Notes: generated by a model from the letters alone, not told the origin. DNA of 64,000 bases from Reichenbachiella carrageenanivorans (GCF_025639805.1 NZ_CP106735.1:2947501-3011500), one strand, 5' to 3'; positions 1 through 9,053 are shown, counted from the first letter of the stretch. Numbers and translations are program-made.

Positions 1-1
1 A

Positions 2-439
2 TTTGCTACGCTCAACCCGAATGGAGCGTATCAAAATACTGACTATCAGTCAGAGGGCAATTATTTCCGAGTAGGGCTTGGGTATAAAATTGACATGAGT
101 GCTAAAAATAACATCTATTTCTCCGCTCGTTATGCAAGAGCAGCCTATAGTGATAAAGGTACGATCGACATCGCGAGTGCTTCGGGTATTTATGACGATC
201 TCATGGAGTCTTTTTATAGAAGAGATCTTTCTGCTCAATGGTTTGAAGTGGCTATGAGTTCGGAGGCTAGGTTATGGAAAGGGCTGTATGCAGGGTTTCA
301 TTTGCGCCTACGCATTATGGATAAATACGATGAACAGGAGCCGTTGGATGTTTATTCTATTCCTGGTTATGGGCGTACGTTCGATCGATCTATTCCTGCT
401 CTCAATCTGTATTTGAAGTATGCCTTGGAGCGTTTTTGA
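2..439 (+). CDS. DUF6048-type outer membrane beta-barrel protein (5'-truncated by window edge)
   Basis: The reading frame is open from base 2 to the stop at 437-439, so this is the last ~145 residues of a longer protein whose start lies outside the window. The visible part has alternating aromatic/polar strands typical of an outer membrane barrel (YFRVGLGYKIDM, NIYFSARYARAAYSD, LYAGFHLRLRIMD) and ends in a strand-like NLYLKYALERF. The order 'NIY-ARYA-S-S', 'WFEVA', 'L-AGFHLRLR', 'IPGYG' resembles the Bacteroidota DUF6048 family as I remember it; the family assignment is from memory. Function unknown. An internal ATG at 95 is not the start, because coding sense continues upstream. It is followed 86 bases later by guaA on the same strand. 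Confidence 0.7.
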   Translation, partial: FATLNPNGAYQNTDYQSEGNYFRVGLGYKIDMSAKNNIYFSARYARAAYSDKGTIDIASASGIYDDLMESFYRRDLSAQWFEVAMSSEARLWKGLYAGFHLRLRIMDKYDEQEPLDVYSIPGYGRTFDRSIPALNLYLKYALERF

Positions 440-492
440 TAGCTCCTTGATTACTTGAATTAAAAAAGCTTAAACTTAATTGACCAGACCAC

Positions 493-522
493 TTGCAGGT
501 CTGTTTTGCTGTGTTAATTTTG
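493..522 (+). promoter_or_regulatory. guaA promoter (Bacteroidota type)
   Basis: TTG at 493-495, a 19-base spacer, then TAATTTTG at 515-522, matching the Bacteroidota sigma-A consensus (TTG/TTTG and TAnnTTTG). The last base of the -7 element is only 3 bases before the guaA ATG at 526, so transcription should start at or next to the start codon. Confidence 0.6.
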
Positions 523-525
523 CGC

Positions 526-2055
526 ATGGCAGAAAAGATTATCATCCTCGATTTCGGTTCTCAATACACCCAATTGATCGCACGTCGCGTCAGAGAGCTG
601 AATGTTTATTGTGAAATACACCCCTTTAGTAAAATCCCTGAATTTGACGATTCTGTAAAAGGCTTGATCCTTTCAGGAAGTCCTTGCTCTGTGCGGCAAG
701 AAGATCATCCAGATATCAATTTAGGAGCGTTAATTGGTGAAGTGCCCATTTTGGGCGTTTGCTATGGTGCTCAGCTGATCGCTCATAAATCTGGAGGCGA
801 GATTATGCCGTCCAAGATTCGTGAATACGGACGTGCAAACCTGTCTAAGGTAGATTCAACTAATGAATTGCTCAAAGAGGTAGATATCAATTCTCAAGTA
901 TGGATGTCTCATAGTGATACGATCAAAAGTATTCCTGACAATTTTGAAGTCATTGCCAGTACACCGCATGTAGAAGTGGCTGCATTTCATAGCAAATCTC
1001 ACCCTGTTTGGTGTATTCAGTTTCACCCAGAAGTGACGCATTCTACGGAGGGCAAAATCATTTTAAGAAATTTTGTCGTCCACATCTGCAAGTGTAGCCA
1101 AGATTGGACGCCAGACATCTTTGTGGATGCTACAGTGGCTGAGTTGAAAGACCAGTTGGGCAATGACCAAGTGGTACTTGGATTGTCTGGAGGCGTGGAC
1201 TCTTCTGTGGCTGCCATGCTGATCCATCATGCGATAGGTAAGAACTTGCATTGCATTTTTGTAGACAATGGTTTGTTGAGAAAAAATGAGTTTGAAGATG
1301 TTCTGAAATCGTACGAAGGTATGGGACTCAATGTGAAGGGAGTCAATGCAGCGAAGGAGTTTTACAAGGCATTAGAAGGGCTTACAGATCCGGAAGAAAA
1401 GCGCAAAGCGATCGGTCGTGTTTTTATTGAAGTATTCGACGCCGAAGCTAAGAAAATTAAGAATGTAAAATGGTTGGGGCAGGGTACGATCTATCCAGAT
1501 GTAATTGAGTCTGTTTCGGTGAATGGACCTTCTGTTACCATCAAGTCTCATCACAACGTAGGAGGTCTTCCTGCTAAGATGAATTTGAAGGTTGTGGAGC
1601 CTCTCAATACCCTCTTCAAAGACGAGGTAAGAAGGGTAGGTAGAGCACTCGAAATTGATGAAAAAATATTAGGTCGTCATCCATTTCCAGGGCCAGGATT
1701 AGGTATCAGAATTTTGGGAGATATCACAGCAGAAAAGGTGGAGATTCTACAGGAGGTTGATCATATTTTTATCAATGGACTGAAGGACAAAGGACTTTAT
1801 AATGACGTATGGCAAGCAGGGGCTATGCTGCTGCCTATTCAGTCTGTAGGAGTGATGGGCGACGAGCGGACTTACGAACGAGTAGTGGCGCTAAGGGCGG
1901 TCTCTAGTGTGGATGGAATGACTGCCGATTGGTGTCATTTGCCATACGATTTTTTGGCAGATATTTCGAACCAAATTATCAACAAAGTAAAGGGAGTCAA
2001 CCGTGTGGTGTACGACATCAGTTCAAAGCCGCCAGCTACGATCGAGTGGGAATAA
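526..2055 (+). CDS. guaA: GMP synthase (glutamine-hydrolysing)
   Basis: GuaA converts XMP, ATP and glutamine to GMP in the cytoplasm, the last step of de novo guanine nucleotide synthesis. The 509-residue protein has the expected order. First comes a class I glutamine amidotransferase domain with nucleophile Cys79 in GVCYGAQ and His167/Glu169 in FHPEV. Next is the ATP pyrophosphatase P-loop SGGVDSS at 221-227, then the C-terminal dimerisation domain ending in PPATIEWE. I chose the ATG at 526 ([13 protein letters not shown]). The longer frame from a TTG at 493 adds 11 residues that the family does not have and that overlap the promoter. The gene converges with the Hpt gene 13 bases downstream. 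Confidence 0.97.
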   Translation: MAEKIIILDFGSQYTQLIARRVRELNVYCEIHPFSKIPEFDDSVKGLILSGSPCSVRQEDHPDINLGALIGEVPILGVCYGAQLIAHKSGGEIMPSKIREYGRANLSKVDSTNELLKEVDINSQVWMSHSDTIKSIPDNFEVIASTPHVEVAAFHSKSHPVWCIQFHPEVTHSTEGKIILRNFVVHICKCSQDWTPDIFVDATVAELKDQLGNDQVVLGLSGGVDSSVAAMLIHHAIGKNLHCIFVDNGLLRKNEFEDVLKSYEGMGLNVKGVNAAKEFYKALEGLTDPEEKRKAIGRVFIEVFDAEAKKIKNVKWLGQGTIYPDVIESVSVNGPSVTIKSHHNVGGLPAKMNLKVVEPLNTLFKDEVRRVGRALEIDEKILGRHPFPGPGLGIRILGDITAEKVEILQEVDHIFINGLKDKGLYNDVWQAGAMLLPIQSVGVMGDERTYERVVALRAVSSVDGMTADWCHLPYDFLADISNQIINKVKGVNRVVYDISSKPPATIEWE

Positions 2056-2068
2056 ACCCTGGTAAATA

Positions 2069-2437
2069 TTAGAACTGATCTGATTGGATTAGTTCATTCA
2101 ATTCTTTCAAAATCAAATCGCAGAGTTCTCGTAGCTCTGCGATTTGTTTTGGTATCATCTCTATATTTCTTGGTGCTTTGGCATTGGCTTCTAGTTCGCG
2201 AATGTGCGCTGATACTCCATCAATGTTTAGGAGCAAAAGCGAGGGTTTTAGCTTGTGCATCAGCCGCCCTACCTCATGCCACTTTTCAGCTTTCCCTTCC
2301 CGCTCTATGTCTTGGATCATCTCGGGTGTGTTCTTCACGATGGTCATGATCATTTCATAAATGAATTCTCTATCGTGATCACTGATTTCATATAGATAGG
2401 AGAGGTCAAGCGGAAGTTCGATTTTGACAGATGCCAT
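2069..2437 (-). CDS. Hpt (histidine phosphotransfer) domain protein
   Basis: This 122-residue all-helical protein consists of a single Hpt domain. The phosphorylatable histidine is in the motif LMHKLKPSLLLLNI at about residues 58-71 (family pattern HxLKG/S). The preceding helices (DREFIYEMIMTIVKNTPEMI) and the following one (IRELEANAK) also fit the four-helix bundle. Hpt proteins relay phosphate from hybrid histidine kinases to response regulators in the cytoplasm. No kinase or regulator is adjacent: the neighbours are guaA (convergent) and ggt. It is therefore an orphan, and its partner kinase must be encoded elsewhere. Confidence 0.85.
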   Translation of the reverse strand: MASVKIELPLDLSYLYEISDHDREFIYEMIMTIVKNTPEMIQDIEREGKAEKWHEVGRLMHKLKPSLLLLNIDGVSAHIRELEANAKAPRNIEMIPKQIAELRELCDLILKELNELIQSDQF

Positions 2438-2696
2438 TTTTACTGATGATATGTATGTGAAAATATGAAACTACAAAATAAATAGAATTCCTCATTTGAT
2501 TGCTAAAAAGCATGATAAATGAATGGTATGATTTTGTTCGTTTTTACTGATAGATAAAATCTATCATTAGTGTTTATTGATTTATTAATCAGTTGTTTAT
2601 CTCTTTTATATTAAACTATAAGTTGCATATTTTTTCGCCAGTTTTTTTGATAAGCAAAACCTCGGTAAGCTTTATAAGCTGTCTTTGCTTTGGTGG

Positions 2697-4394
2697 TTAA
2701 AAGCCTGCCGCTACACTTTCATTTCGAGTGATGTCAGGGGCACCTTCTATGGAGCCATCTTTATGTACCATGATACATTCTAGTTTGCCTAAGGCTTTAC
2801 GAAATTCGATTTGGTGCCCTAGACTAGCTATTGAATCTAAAAGTGGTTGATCGAATTTTCCTTGCTCAAAATATACTTTGTCGGGCAACCATTGACTGTG
2901 AAATTTTGGAGCATTCACCGCTTGCTGCATGGTCATCTGATGATCTATAGTATTGAGTATGGTTTGATATACTGAGGTGATAATGGTGGACCCTCCGGGT
3001 GTGCCTAATACCATTTTAATTTTGCCTTCTTTTTCAACGATTGTAGGAGTCATAGAACTGAGCATTCTCTTCTCTGGTTCGATCGCATTTGCGGCTGTGC
3101 TGATCAGACCAAACTGGTTGGGTACGCCTGGCTTAGCACTGAAGTCATCCATCTCATTGTTGAGGAAAAAACCAGCGCCTTGTACGACTACTTTCGACCC
3201 AAAGTAGCTGTTTAAAGTAGTGGTAATTGCAATCGCATTTCCAGCTTGATCTAGTATGGAAAAGTGTGTGGTCTCCATACTCTCTATGACCTCTACTTGT
3301 CCTTCTTTTATTTGTGACGAGGGTGTTGCAAGGGACGGGTCAATGTTGGAGAATTTGGATTGATTATAGGCAGTACTAAGCAGTCGGTCAAGAGGCATCT
3401 CGACAAAAGCAGGATCACCTAAATAGGTCGATCGATCAGCATATGCACGGCGTTCTATTTCAATCATTTTATGGATGGTTTCACTTGTATTATAACCTGA
3501 TTTTTCTAGGTCGTAAAACTCAGATCCTTGGAGCATTTGTAGTAAAGTAATGCCACCAGCAGAGGGAGGTGGCATGGTGATTATTTTGTGGTTTTTGTAA
3601 GTGCCAACGAGTGGTTTTCTCCATTTAGATTCGTATCTGTTAAGGTCTGCTTGAGTAAGTAATCCGTGACCTTTTTTGCTTTCAGAAATGATGCTGGCGG
3701 CGACCCACCCTTTATAGAATCCACTGCGTCCGTAATCTCTGATTGCGGTTAATGTTTTAGCAAGGTCTTGATTGATTAGTGTGTCTCCTTGGTTCCAATT
3801 TTCTTCTTTCGAATATGGTGTTTGCCTTTGATTTACTTGCAGGAAAGTAGTTTTAAATCGATTGAGTTCTTTTGCTAATGTTTTGTTGATGGCATGACCG
3901 TTTTTAGCTAAATCGATAGCAGGTTGAAGAATGGTAGCCAGTGGAAGAAGGCCATATTTTTCATGGATTTTGAGTAGTCCATCTACGGACCCAGGTACGC
4001 CTACGGCCAAATGTCCGACTAAACTTTTGTTAGGTACTACCTGGCCAGTGGAATCTTGATACATGTTTTTTGTGGCTGCTAGAGGTGCTTTTTCTCTGAA
4101 ATCTAGCGTGCCTATTTCTCCATCATTGAGTCGGTATACGGCAAATCCACCACCGCCTAAGTTGCCAGCTTGTGGGTATACGACCGCAAGGGTGAAATGT
4201 GTAGCGACTGCAGCATCGAAAGCATTGCCGCCAGCTAGGAGGGCTTGCTTGCCTGCCTCAGATGCTAAGGAGTGGGCAGAGACCACCATTGCATTTTTGG
4301 TTAGCAGACCTGTTTCGGGTTGAGTTGTGTCTATTGTTGTGCACGAAGCATAAAGCCATGCGGTGATGGAAAAGAGGAGTATTTGTATTTTCAT
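2697..4394 (-). CDS. ggt: Gamma-glutamyltransferase lipoprotein
   Basis: Gamma-glutamyltransferase cleaves glutathione and other gamma-glutamyl compounds at the cell surface or in the periplasm. The 565-residue precursor starts with a lipoprotein-like signal (Cys18 in LYASC). It continues with the family's GGNAFDAAVATHF and GNLGGGGF motifs, and Thr375 in TTHFS should be the autoprocessing nucleophile that begins the small subunit. The oxyanion/substrate loop GTPGGSTI is present near residue 480. Length is normal for the family. It is transcribed alone, divergently from the dCMP deaminase gene (142-base gap). The lipobox is looser than the usual LxGC form, so soluble periplasmic export is possible. 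Confidence 0.93.
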   Translation of the reverse strand: MKIQILLFSITAWLYASCTTIDTTQPETGLLTKNAMVVSAHSLASEAGKQALLAGGNAFDAAVATHFTLAVVYPQAGNLGGGGFAVYRLNDGEIGTLDFREKAPLAATKNMYQDSTGQVVPNKSLVGHLAVGVPGSVDGLLKIHEKYGLLPLATILQPAIDLAKNGHAINKTLAKELNRFKTTFLQVNQRQTPYSKEENWNQGDTLINQDLAKTLTAIRDYGRSGFYKGWVAASIISESKKGHGLLTQADLNRYESKWRKPLVGTYKNHKIITMPPPSAGGITLLQMLQGSEFYDLEKSGYNTSETIHKMIEIERRAYADRSTYLGDPAFVEMPLDRLLSTAYNQSKFSNIDPSLATPSSQIKEGQVEVIESMETTHFSILDQAGNAIAITTTLNSYFGSKVVVQGAGFFLNNEMDDFSAKPGVPNQFGLISTAANAIEPEKRMLSSMTPTIVEKEGKIKMVLGTPGGSTIITSVYQTILNTIDHQMTMQQAVNAPKFHSQWLPDKVYFEQGKFDQPLLDSIASLGHQIEFRKALGKLECIMVHKDGSIEGAPDITRNESVAAGF

Positions 4395-4536
4395 TCTGTG
4401 TATGGATTATTGATGCTCTAATTTAAACATTTGGAATATGGATGCGGAAGGATTATGTGCGAACCTAAATTGCGAAGGAAATCCTATTACTAAACTTAGG
4501 TAATGGGTAAATTGCCTCTCTAATAAATTTAGAATT

Positions 4537-5019
4537 ATGAATAGACCTGATTTCGACGATATCTATATGGAACTGGCAGTCAACTTGGCTAAGCGTTCTC
4601 ATTGTATCAAACGACACGTAGGAGCGGTACTGGTGAAAGAGACTAGAATTATTTCAATAGGTTATAATGGGCCTCCAGCCCATACGCACAACTGTGATGA
4701 AGAATTTCCTGAAAAAGGTTGTGACCGTGATTCGAAAGGCAGCTGTACGCTAGCTATCCATGCAGAACAAAATGCAATTTTGTATGCGGTAAAGAATAAT
4801 GCATCGGTAGAAGGGTCGAAATTGTACGTGACTCTCTCGCCTTGTCTGTCTTGTGCCAGAATTATCTATTCTATGGGGATTTCAGAAGTGGTGTATCTTA
4901 AGTCCTATGCGGAATACAAAGGATTGAAATCAGATGAAGGAATAGATTTTCTTGAAAAATTTGGAGTTAGCTGTAAAAAATATGAAGGGGAGATCGCAAA
5001 CCTGACGGCGCTTATTTAA
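4537..5019 (+). CDS. dCMP deaminase
   Basis: The enzyme deaminates dCMP to dUMP, supplying thymidylate synthesis. The 160-residue sequence carries the zinc-dependent cytidine deaminase signature: His75 and Glu77 in HAEQNAI, and Cys103/Cys106 in SPCLSCA. It has the extra Cys/His-rich insert (HTHNCDEEF, CDRDSKGSC) seen in ComEB-type dCMP deaminases rather than in cytidine or tRNA adenosine deaminases. The start ATG at 4537 gives the normal family N-terminus. The gene stands alone; downstream lies the candidate small RNA on the opposite strand, whose terminator lies 16-52 bases beyond this stop. Confidence 0.93.
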   Translation: MNRPDFDDIYMELAVNLAKRSHCIKRHVGAVLVKETRIISIGYNGPPAHTHNCDEEFPEKGCDRDSKGSCTLAIHAEQNAILYAVKNNASVEGSKLYVTLSPCLSCARIIYSMGISEVVYLKSYAEYKGLKSDEGIDFLEKFGVSCKKYEGEIANLTALI

Positions 5020-5035
5020 AAACTAGGAAGGCTTA

Positions 5036-5199
5036 AAAAAAGGAAGGGGCTGCCTTTTGACGTGCAACCCCTAAACCAACCTAACCTAAACTTACCTCAA
5101 CAACCTTAAATGTTGTAATTGAATGCTATATCTGATGTAACGATTATCGTGCCAAAAAGATTAAGCAATTCGAAAATATTTTTCTTTCTTTCGAAATTG
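5036..5199 (-). ncRNA. Candidate small RNA with its own promoter and intrinsic terminator
   Basis: Read on the minus strand, this gap between two plus-strand genes has the full layout of an independent transcript. There is a promoter (5205-5235), a 5' hairpin at 5166-5199 (10-pair stem CAATT/CGAAA with one bulged T), a small stem CGAT/ATCG at 5141-5149, a stem ACAAC/GTTGT at 5100-5116, and a G/T-rich single-stranded stretch at about 5072-5099. It ends in a GC-rich hairpin at 5046-5071 (GGGGTTGC with GCAGCCCC, one G-U pair) followed by a T-rich tail at 5035-5045. I find no ATG or GTG reading frame in it, so a protein is unlikely. Expected length is about 160 nt. It does not match an RNA family I can name with confidence. 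Confidence 0.55.
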
Positions 5200-5204
5200 T
5201 GATA

Positions 5205-5235
5205 CAAAGATAATAAGCTGTAGCTACACACAAAA
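5205..5235 (-). promoter_or_regulatory. Promoter of the candidate small RNA
   Basis: On the minus strand, TTTTG (5235-5231), an 18-base spacer and TATCTTTG (5212-5205) match the Bacteroidota TTTG/TAnnTTTG promoter. The only thing downstream on this strand is the structured, terminator-bounded region described as a small RNA. Confidence 0.55.
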
Positions 5236-5392
5236 CTATTGTGGGTAAAAATGTAATTTTTACGGATTTCTACTATTTATTAGGGGAATTACCTAGTTGG
5301 ACGGAAGTATATTGGGTTGAATGGAACTATATCCTCCGTTATTATATTTTAGTCTTGAAAATAGCTTTTTAACTACTGCCTAATAATGGCTT

Positions 5393-6733
5393 ATGCAAGA
5401 ACAAAAACGTGTTGTAATAATTGGTAATGGGATAGCGGGTATCACTGCTGCTCGGCATATTCGCAAGCAGAGTGATTGTGAAATCTTGGTGATCTCAGGA
5501 GAGAGTGATTATTTTTTTTCAAGAACAGCACTCATGTATGTATACATGGGGCATATGGAATTCGAACATACGCAACCTTATGAAAACTGGTTTTGGGAGA
5601 AAAATAGAATTGAATTGCTCAAAGGCTGGGTGAGAAAGATTGATTTCGAATCTAAAACACTACATATCGATGAGGATAAAACATTGCCCTATGACACACT
5701 TGTCATAGCGACAGGGTCGGTACCCAATAAATTTGGGTGGCCAGGTCAAGATGCAGTAGGAGTGAGCGGCTTATACCATGCGCAAGACTTGGGATATATA
5801 GAGCAGCATACAAGAGAGGCTAAACATGCGGTAGTTGTAGGTGGGGGACTAATAGGTGTTGAATTGGCTGAAATGCTTCATTCCAGAAATATATCAGTCA
5901 CTTTTCTGGTGAGGGAAAATAATTTTTGGGATACAGTGATGCCCGAAGAGGAAGCGAAGATGATCAATCAAGAGATTTTGGATCATCACATAGATTTGCG
6001 CCTTGAGACAGAGCTGAAAGAAATAACCACTGATGGAGAGGGAAAGGTGACAGGTGTAATAACTAGTACGGGCGAAAATATAGCCTGTCAATTTGTGGGA
6101 CTGACAGTTGGAGTGTCCCCAAATGTCAACTGGCTTAAGGATTCTGGTTTAGAGATCAATCGTGGTGTATTGGTGAATGAATACCTTGAAACAAATAAGC
6201 CAGATGTGTATGCTATTGGAGATTGTGCTGAGCGCCGTACGCCTACTGAGGGAAGAAGGCCGCTGGAGCAAGTATGGTACACTGGTCGTATGATGGGTGA
6301 AGTAGTGGCTCGAACGATCACAGGAGATCGAACGGCTTACCGTCCAGGCATATGGTTCAATTCTGCTAAGTTTTTTAACATAGAGTATCAAACTTACGGA
6401 AGGGTGAAGCCACAATTGAAAAGTGGTCAGGAACAATTCTTTTGGCAATCAAAGGATCAAAAAAAATCACTTCGAATCGTATTCGATGAGCAGACGATGG
6501 CCGTACTAGGTGTGAATGTATTGGGGATTAGAATGAGACACGAAATTTGGGATCAGTGGATAGCTGCGGGCCGTAAAATCAACCAAGTGATGGCCGAGTT
6601 GGAAAGTGCCAATTTCGACCCTGAGTTTTTCAAGGCCTACGAATACGATATTCGTCAAGTGTTTAATCGTGAGTTTGAGTATATGACTGTACCAAATAAA
6701 AAAGCATCCCTTCTAAAAAGACTATTCGCATGA
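5393..6733 (+). CDS. FAD-dependent pyridine nucleotide-disulphide oxidoreductase family protein
   Basis: This 446-residue soluble flavoprotein has an N-terminal FAD site (VVIIGNGIAGITAARHIR, residues ~7-24), a central NAD(P)H site (VVVGGGLIGVELAEML) and the second FAD motif VYAIGDCAERR. It resembles rubredoxin reductase, nitrite reductase large subunit and ferredoxin reductase-like enzymes. There is no redox-active CxxxxC pair, so it is not a classical disulphide reductase. Its stop overlaps the start of the next gene (ATGA at 6730-6733). The two genes are therefore translationally coupled, and this protein is the likely NAD(P)H-side partner of the membrane Fe-S protein. The physiological substrate cannot be told from sequence. 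Confidence 0.85.
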   Translation: MQEQKRVVIIGNGIAGITAARHIRKQSDCEILVISGESDYFFSRTALMYVYMGHMEFEHTQPYENWFWEKNRIELLKGWVRKIDFESKTLHIDEDKTLPYDTLVIATGSVPNKFGWPGQDAVGVSGLYHAQDLGYIEQHTREAKHAVVVGGGLIGVELAEMLHSRNISVTFLVRENNFWDTVMPEEEAKMINQEILDHHIDLRLETELKEITTDGEGKVTGVITSTGENIACQFVGLTVGVSPNVNWLKDSGLEINRGVLVNEYLETNKPDVYAIGDCAERRTPTEGRRPLEQVWYTGRMMGEVVARTITGDRTAYRPGIWFNSAKFFNIEYQTYGRVKPQLKSGQEQFFWQSKDQKKSLRIVFDEQTMAVLGVNVLGIRMRHEIWDQWIAAGRKINQVMAELESANFDPEFFKAYEYDIRQVFNREFEYMTVPNKKASLLKRLFA

Positions 6734-8529
6734 ATTATAAATTAATCCAAAATATAGGTCTGATTATTTTTTTAGTTGGGTTTGGAGCCTTTCTTATCAG
6801 TTTTGGCAGTGAAAAGTATCAGCTCACTAAGCAAACTATAGATCAGGTAATCTCAGATCCTACCAAAGCAGGATTGGTGAAGTCATTTGGCGAAAGCCAA
6901 CTGTTACGTTCCTACCCGAATGCTTTCATGTTCAATAGTGAACTTGAGATCCTGTTTAATAAAATCAATGATTTTCAGTTGGATCGATTTGGTCTGAGCA
7001 ATGATAGAATCCATCAAATTGTGGAGGCGAATCAGGATGGAAATTTCACTATGGATCAGGCACAGCATGCTTTCCGAACGAAGGATGCCATTACAGGTTT
7101 TCAGTGGGAGTCTTTTCAGACTTATGGGAGTTGGCTCGATGGTCGGTCATTCGGTAGTACAGACGAGCTTAGAGAGGCCTTGCAGTCCGTGCAGCACAAT
7201 ATCGCACAGTATGGTGTACTCAATCAGAAAGGGTTCAATACTTACGAGATAAAAGAGCTTAAATTTCAGTTGACCAAGGCTTCTTCTGTAGGTTGGGTTT
7301 CTGCCAACAAAACGCTGGCTCTAGTCATTGTCTATGGCTTGAGTATTTTGGGTGCGCTGATGTATATCCTACCAAACAAAAAGATCTTAGGCCCTCCAGG
7401 TATTAAGAATGACGGTACTTTTCATAGTAAGACCAAAAATATCGGTTGGATTGGGATATTGTTGGGAAGCTTTTTGATTCTCTTTTATGTAGTGCTGTAT
7501 TTCTATCCCGAATACATGACGAGCTGGATATTGATGGTAGACCCTGTGAGCCAGTGGCTCAAGGGAGCAGACGCAGGTCGTTTTTTCCTTTATGGATTCA
7601 TTTATACTTTGGCTATTTTGGTCATGGGTGTGCGGATGACAATCAAATACCGCCATAGTAAGTATCAGCTTTGGAGAACCACTTCGGTTATGTTTTTTCA
7701 GTTGGCTTTTGCTTTTCTCATTCCTGAAATTCTCATGCGATTGAATCAGCCTTATTTTGATTTTAAGAATATATGGCCATTAGACTATGATTTCTTTTTT
7801 GATAATGAGTTGAATGCGTTGATCAATCATGGAGGATTGGGTTTGTTTATGCTTGGTTGGGGAGTAGGGCTTACCGTGTTGGGCGTGCCTATAATGGTTT
7901 ATTTCTTTGGTAAGCGGTGGTATTGTTCATGGGTGTGCGGGTGTGGCGGCTTAGCCGAAACATTAGGAGATCCTTTTAGACAATTATCTGATAAGTCATT
8001 GAAAGCCTGGCGATTCGAGCGAATATCCATACATAGTGTATTGGTGTTTGCCGTCTTGATGACTGTAGCGGTATTGTACACGTACTGGACAGGCGAAAGT
8101 GAATTGCTGGGAGTGAGTTCATACAAGCTTCGGGCTATTTATGGTAGCTGGATAGGGGCAGGATTTGCAGGTGTGGTCGGTACAGGTTTTTATCCCCTAA
8201 TGGGAAATAGAGTGTGGTGTCGTTTTGGTTGTCCTTTGGCTGCCTATTTAGGCTTGGTACAGCGGTTCCAGTCTAGGTTTAGAATCACCACCAACGGTGG
8301 TCAGTGCATCTCATGCGGCAATTGCTCTACCTACTGTGAGATGGGGATAGATGTGCGAGCATATGCTCAACGAGGAGAGAACATCGTAAGATCGTCGTGT
8401 GTAGGTTGTGGCGTTTGTTCTTCAGTGTGCCCTAGAGGGGTACTCAATTTAGAGAATCGTGCGGATAACAATCGATTCGAGACGGCGGGGTTGATTGGTA
8501 ATGACAGCTTTCCTGAAATAAAAAAATAG
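6730..8529 (+). CDS. NapH/NosR/CcoG-like membrane polyferredoxin
   Basis: This 599-residue integral membrane protein has an N-terminal membrane segment (~9-25), a ~150-residue extracytoplasmic domain, several membrane helices (about 195-480) and a C-terminal cytoplasmic domain. The C-terminal domain carries two [4Fe-4S] motifs (CISCGNCSTYCE and CVGCGVCSSVCP). The core also has the paired CSWVCGCGG and CRFGCP motifs of the NapH/NosR/CcoG family. These proteins pass electrons across the membrane between quinols, flavins and periplasmic reductases. The extracytoplasmic domain contains an EF-hand-like loop near residues 99-110 (N-x-D-G-N-F). It is coupled to the FAD oxidoreductase by a 4-base overlap. 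No nos, nap or cco genes are nearby, so the terminal acceptor is unknown. The stop codon lies inside a terminator stem. Confidence 0.85.
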   Translation: MNYKLIQNIGLIIFLVGFGAFLISFGSEKYQLTKQTIDQVISDPTKAGLVKSFGESQLLRSYPNAFMFNSELEILFNKINDFQLDRFGLSNDRIHQIVEANQDGNFTMDQAQHAFRTKDAITGFQWESFQTYGSWLDGRSFGSTDELREALQSVQHNIAQYGVLNQKGFNTYEIKELKFQLTKASSVGWVSANKTLALVIVYGLSILGALMYILPNKKILGPPGIKNDGTFHSKTKNIGWIGILLGSFLILFYVVLYFYPEYMTSWILMVDPVSQWLKGADAGRFFLYGFIYTLAILVMGVRMTIKYRHSKYQLWRTTSVMFFQLAFAFLIPEILMRLNQPYFDFKNIWPLDYDFFFDNELNALINHGGLGLFMLGWGVGLTVLGVPIMVYFFGKRWYCSWVCGCGGLAETLGDPFRQLSDKSLKAWRFERISIHSVLVFAVLMTVAVLYTYWTGESELLGVSSYKLRAIYGSWIGAGFAGVVGTGFYPLMGNRVWCRFGCPLAAYLGLVQRFQSRFRITTNGGQCISCGNCSTYCEMGIDVRAYAQRGENIVRSSCVGCGVCSSVCPRGVLNLENRADNNRFETAGLIGNDSFPEIKK

Positions 8530-8552
8530 CCGGGGAGGTGATCCACGGCTAT
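8526..8552. terminator. Bidirectional intrinsic terminator between convergent genes
   Basis: Stem ATAGCCG (8526-8532) pairs with CGGCTAT (8546-8552). It is preceded by an A-run on the plus strand (a T-run for the minus strand) and followed by a short T-run. It serves the polyferredoxin gene and the A-type Fe-S protein gene, and includes the stop codon of the former. Confidence 0.6.
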
Positions 8553-8576
8553 CAAATGTTTTTGGTTTGAAAAACT

Positions 8577-8906
8577 TTAAACTGCGAAGCTTTCGCCACA
8601 GCCACACGTACGGGTGGCATTTGGATTTACAAACTGAAAGCCTTTTCCATTGAGGCCATCTGAAAAATCTAAAGTAGTGTCTAATAGATAAAAAAGACTT
8701 TTTTTGTCTACAATGACTTTAACTCCGTTAGCACCTTCAAAGACATCGTCTTTGTCAGTAATCTGATCGTCGAATGCAAGATCGTACATCAAGCCTGAGC
8801 AACCACCACCTTTGACGGATACGCGTAGGTTGTGATTATCTGTATGGCCTTCAGCCTTCTTCAATTCAACAATTCTGTTTTGCGCTTTTTCTGATACGTT
8901 CAACAT
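8577..8906 (-). CDS. A-type iron-sulphur cluster carrier (HesB/IscA/SufA family)
   Basis: This 109-residue protein has the three invariant cysteines of A-type Fe-S carriers: Cys36 in GGGCSGLMY, and Cys101 and Cys103 in TCGCGESF. They receive and hand on [2Fe-2S] or [4Fe-4S] clusters to apo-enzymes in the cytoplasm. Length and motif spacing are standard. Sequence alone does not separate IscA, SufA and ErpA. It is transcribed alone, away from other isc/suf genes, and converges with the membrane Fe-S protein, a plausible but unproven client. Confidence 0.93.
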   Translation of the reverse strand: MLNVSEKAQNRIVELKKAEGHTDNHNLRVSVKGGGCSGLMYDLAFDDQITDKDDVFEGANGVKVIVDKKSLFYLLDTTLDFSDGLNGKGFQFVNPNATRTCGCGESFAV

Positions 8907-9053
8907 AGTTTTTATATTTCTAATGGTATTTTGAATACCGATTTGAATGTCTATTTATAAAAGTACAAAACTCTTCGTGATACAGAAAAGTTTCACTTTT
9001 TTTGCAAATCTAACGATTTATTTAGAATCGGTTTAAATAATTAAGACCCAAAA

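Noticed and set aside
2149..2360. Plus-strand frames opposite the Hpt gene
   Set aside because: They have no recognisable protein features and lie entirely over a well-supported Hpt domain on the other strand.
2640..2696. Nested palindrome after ggt (AGCTTTATAAGCT with outer AAGCAAA/TTTGCTT) as a terminator
   Set aside because: It is followed by an A-run rather than a T-run on the ggt strand, so it does not fit an intrinsic terminator.
5029..5071. Hairpin after the dCMP deaminase gene as its plus-strand terminator
   Set aside because: On the plus strand the stem has a C-A mismatch and is not followed by a T-run; on the minus strand both features are right, so it belongs to the minus-strand RNA.
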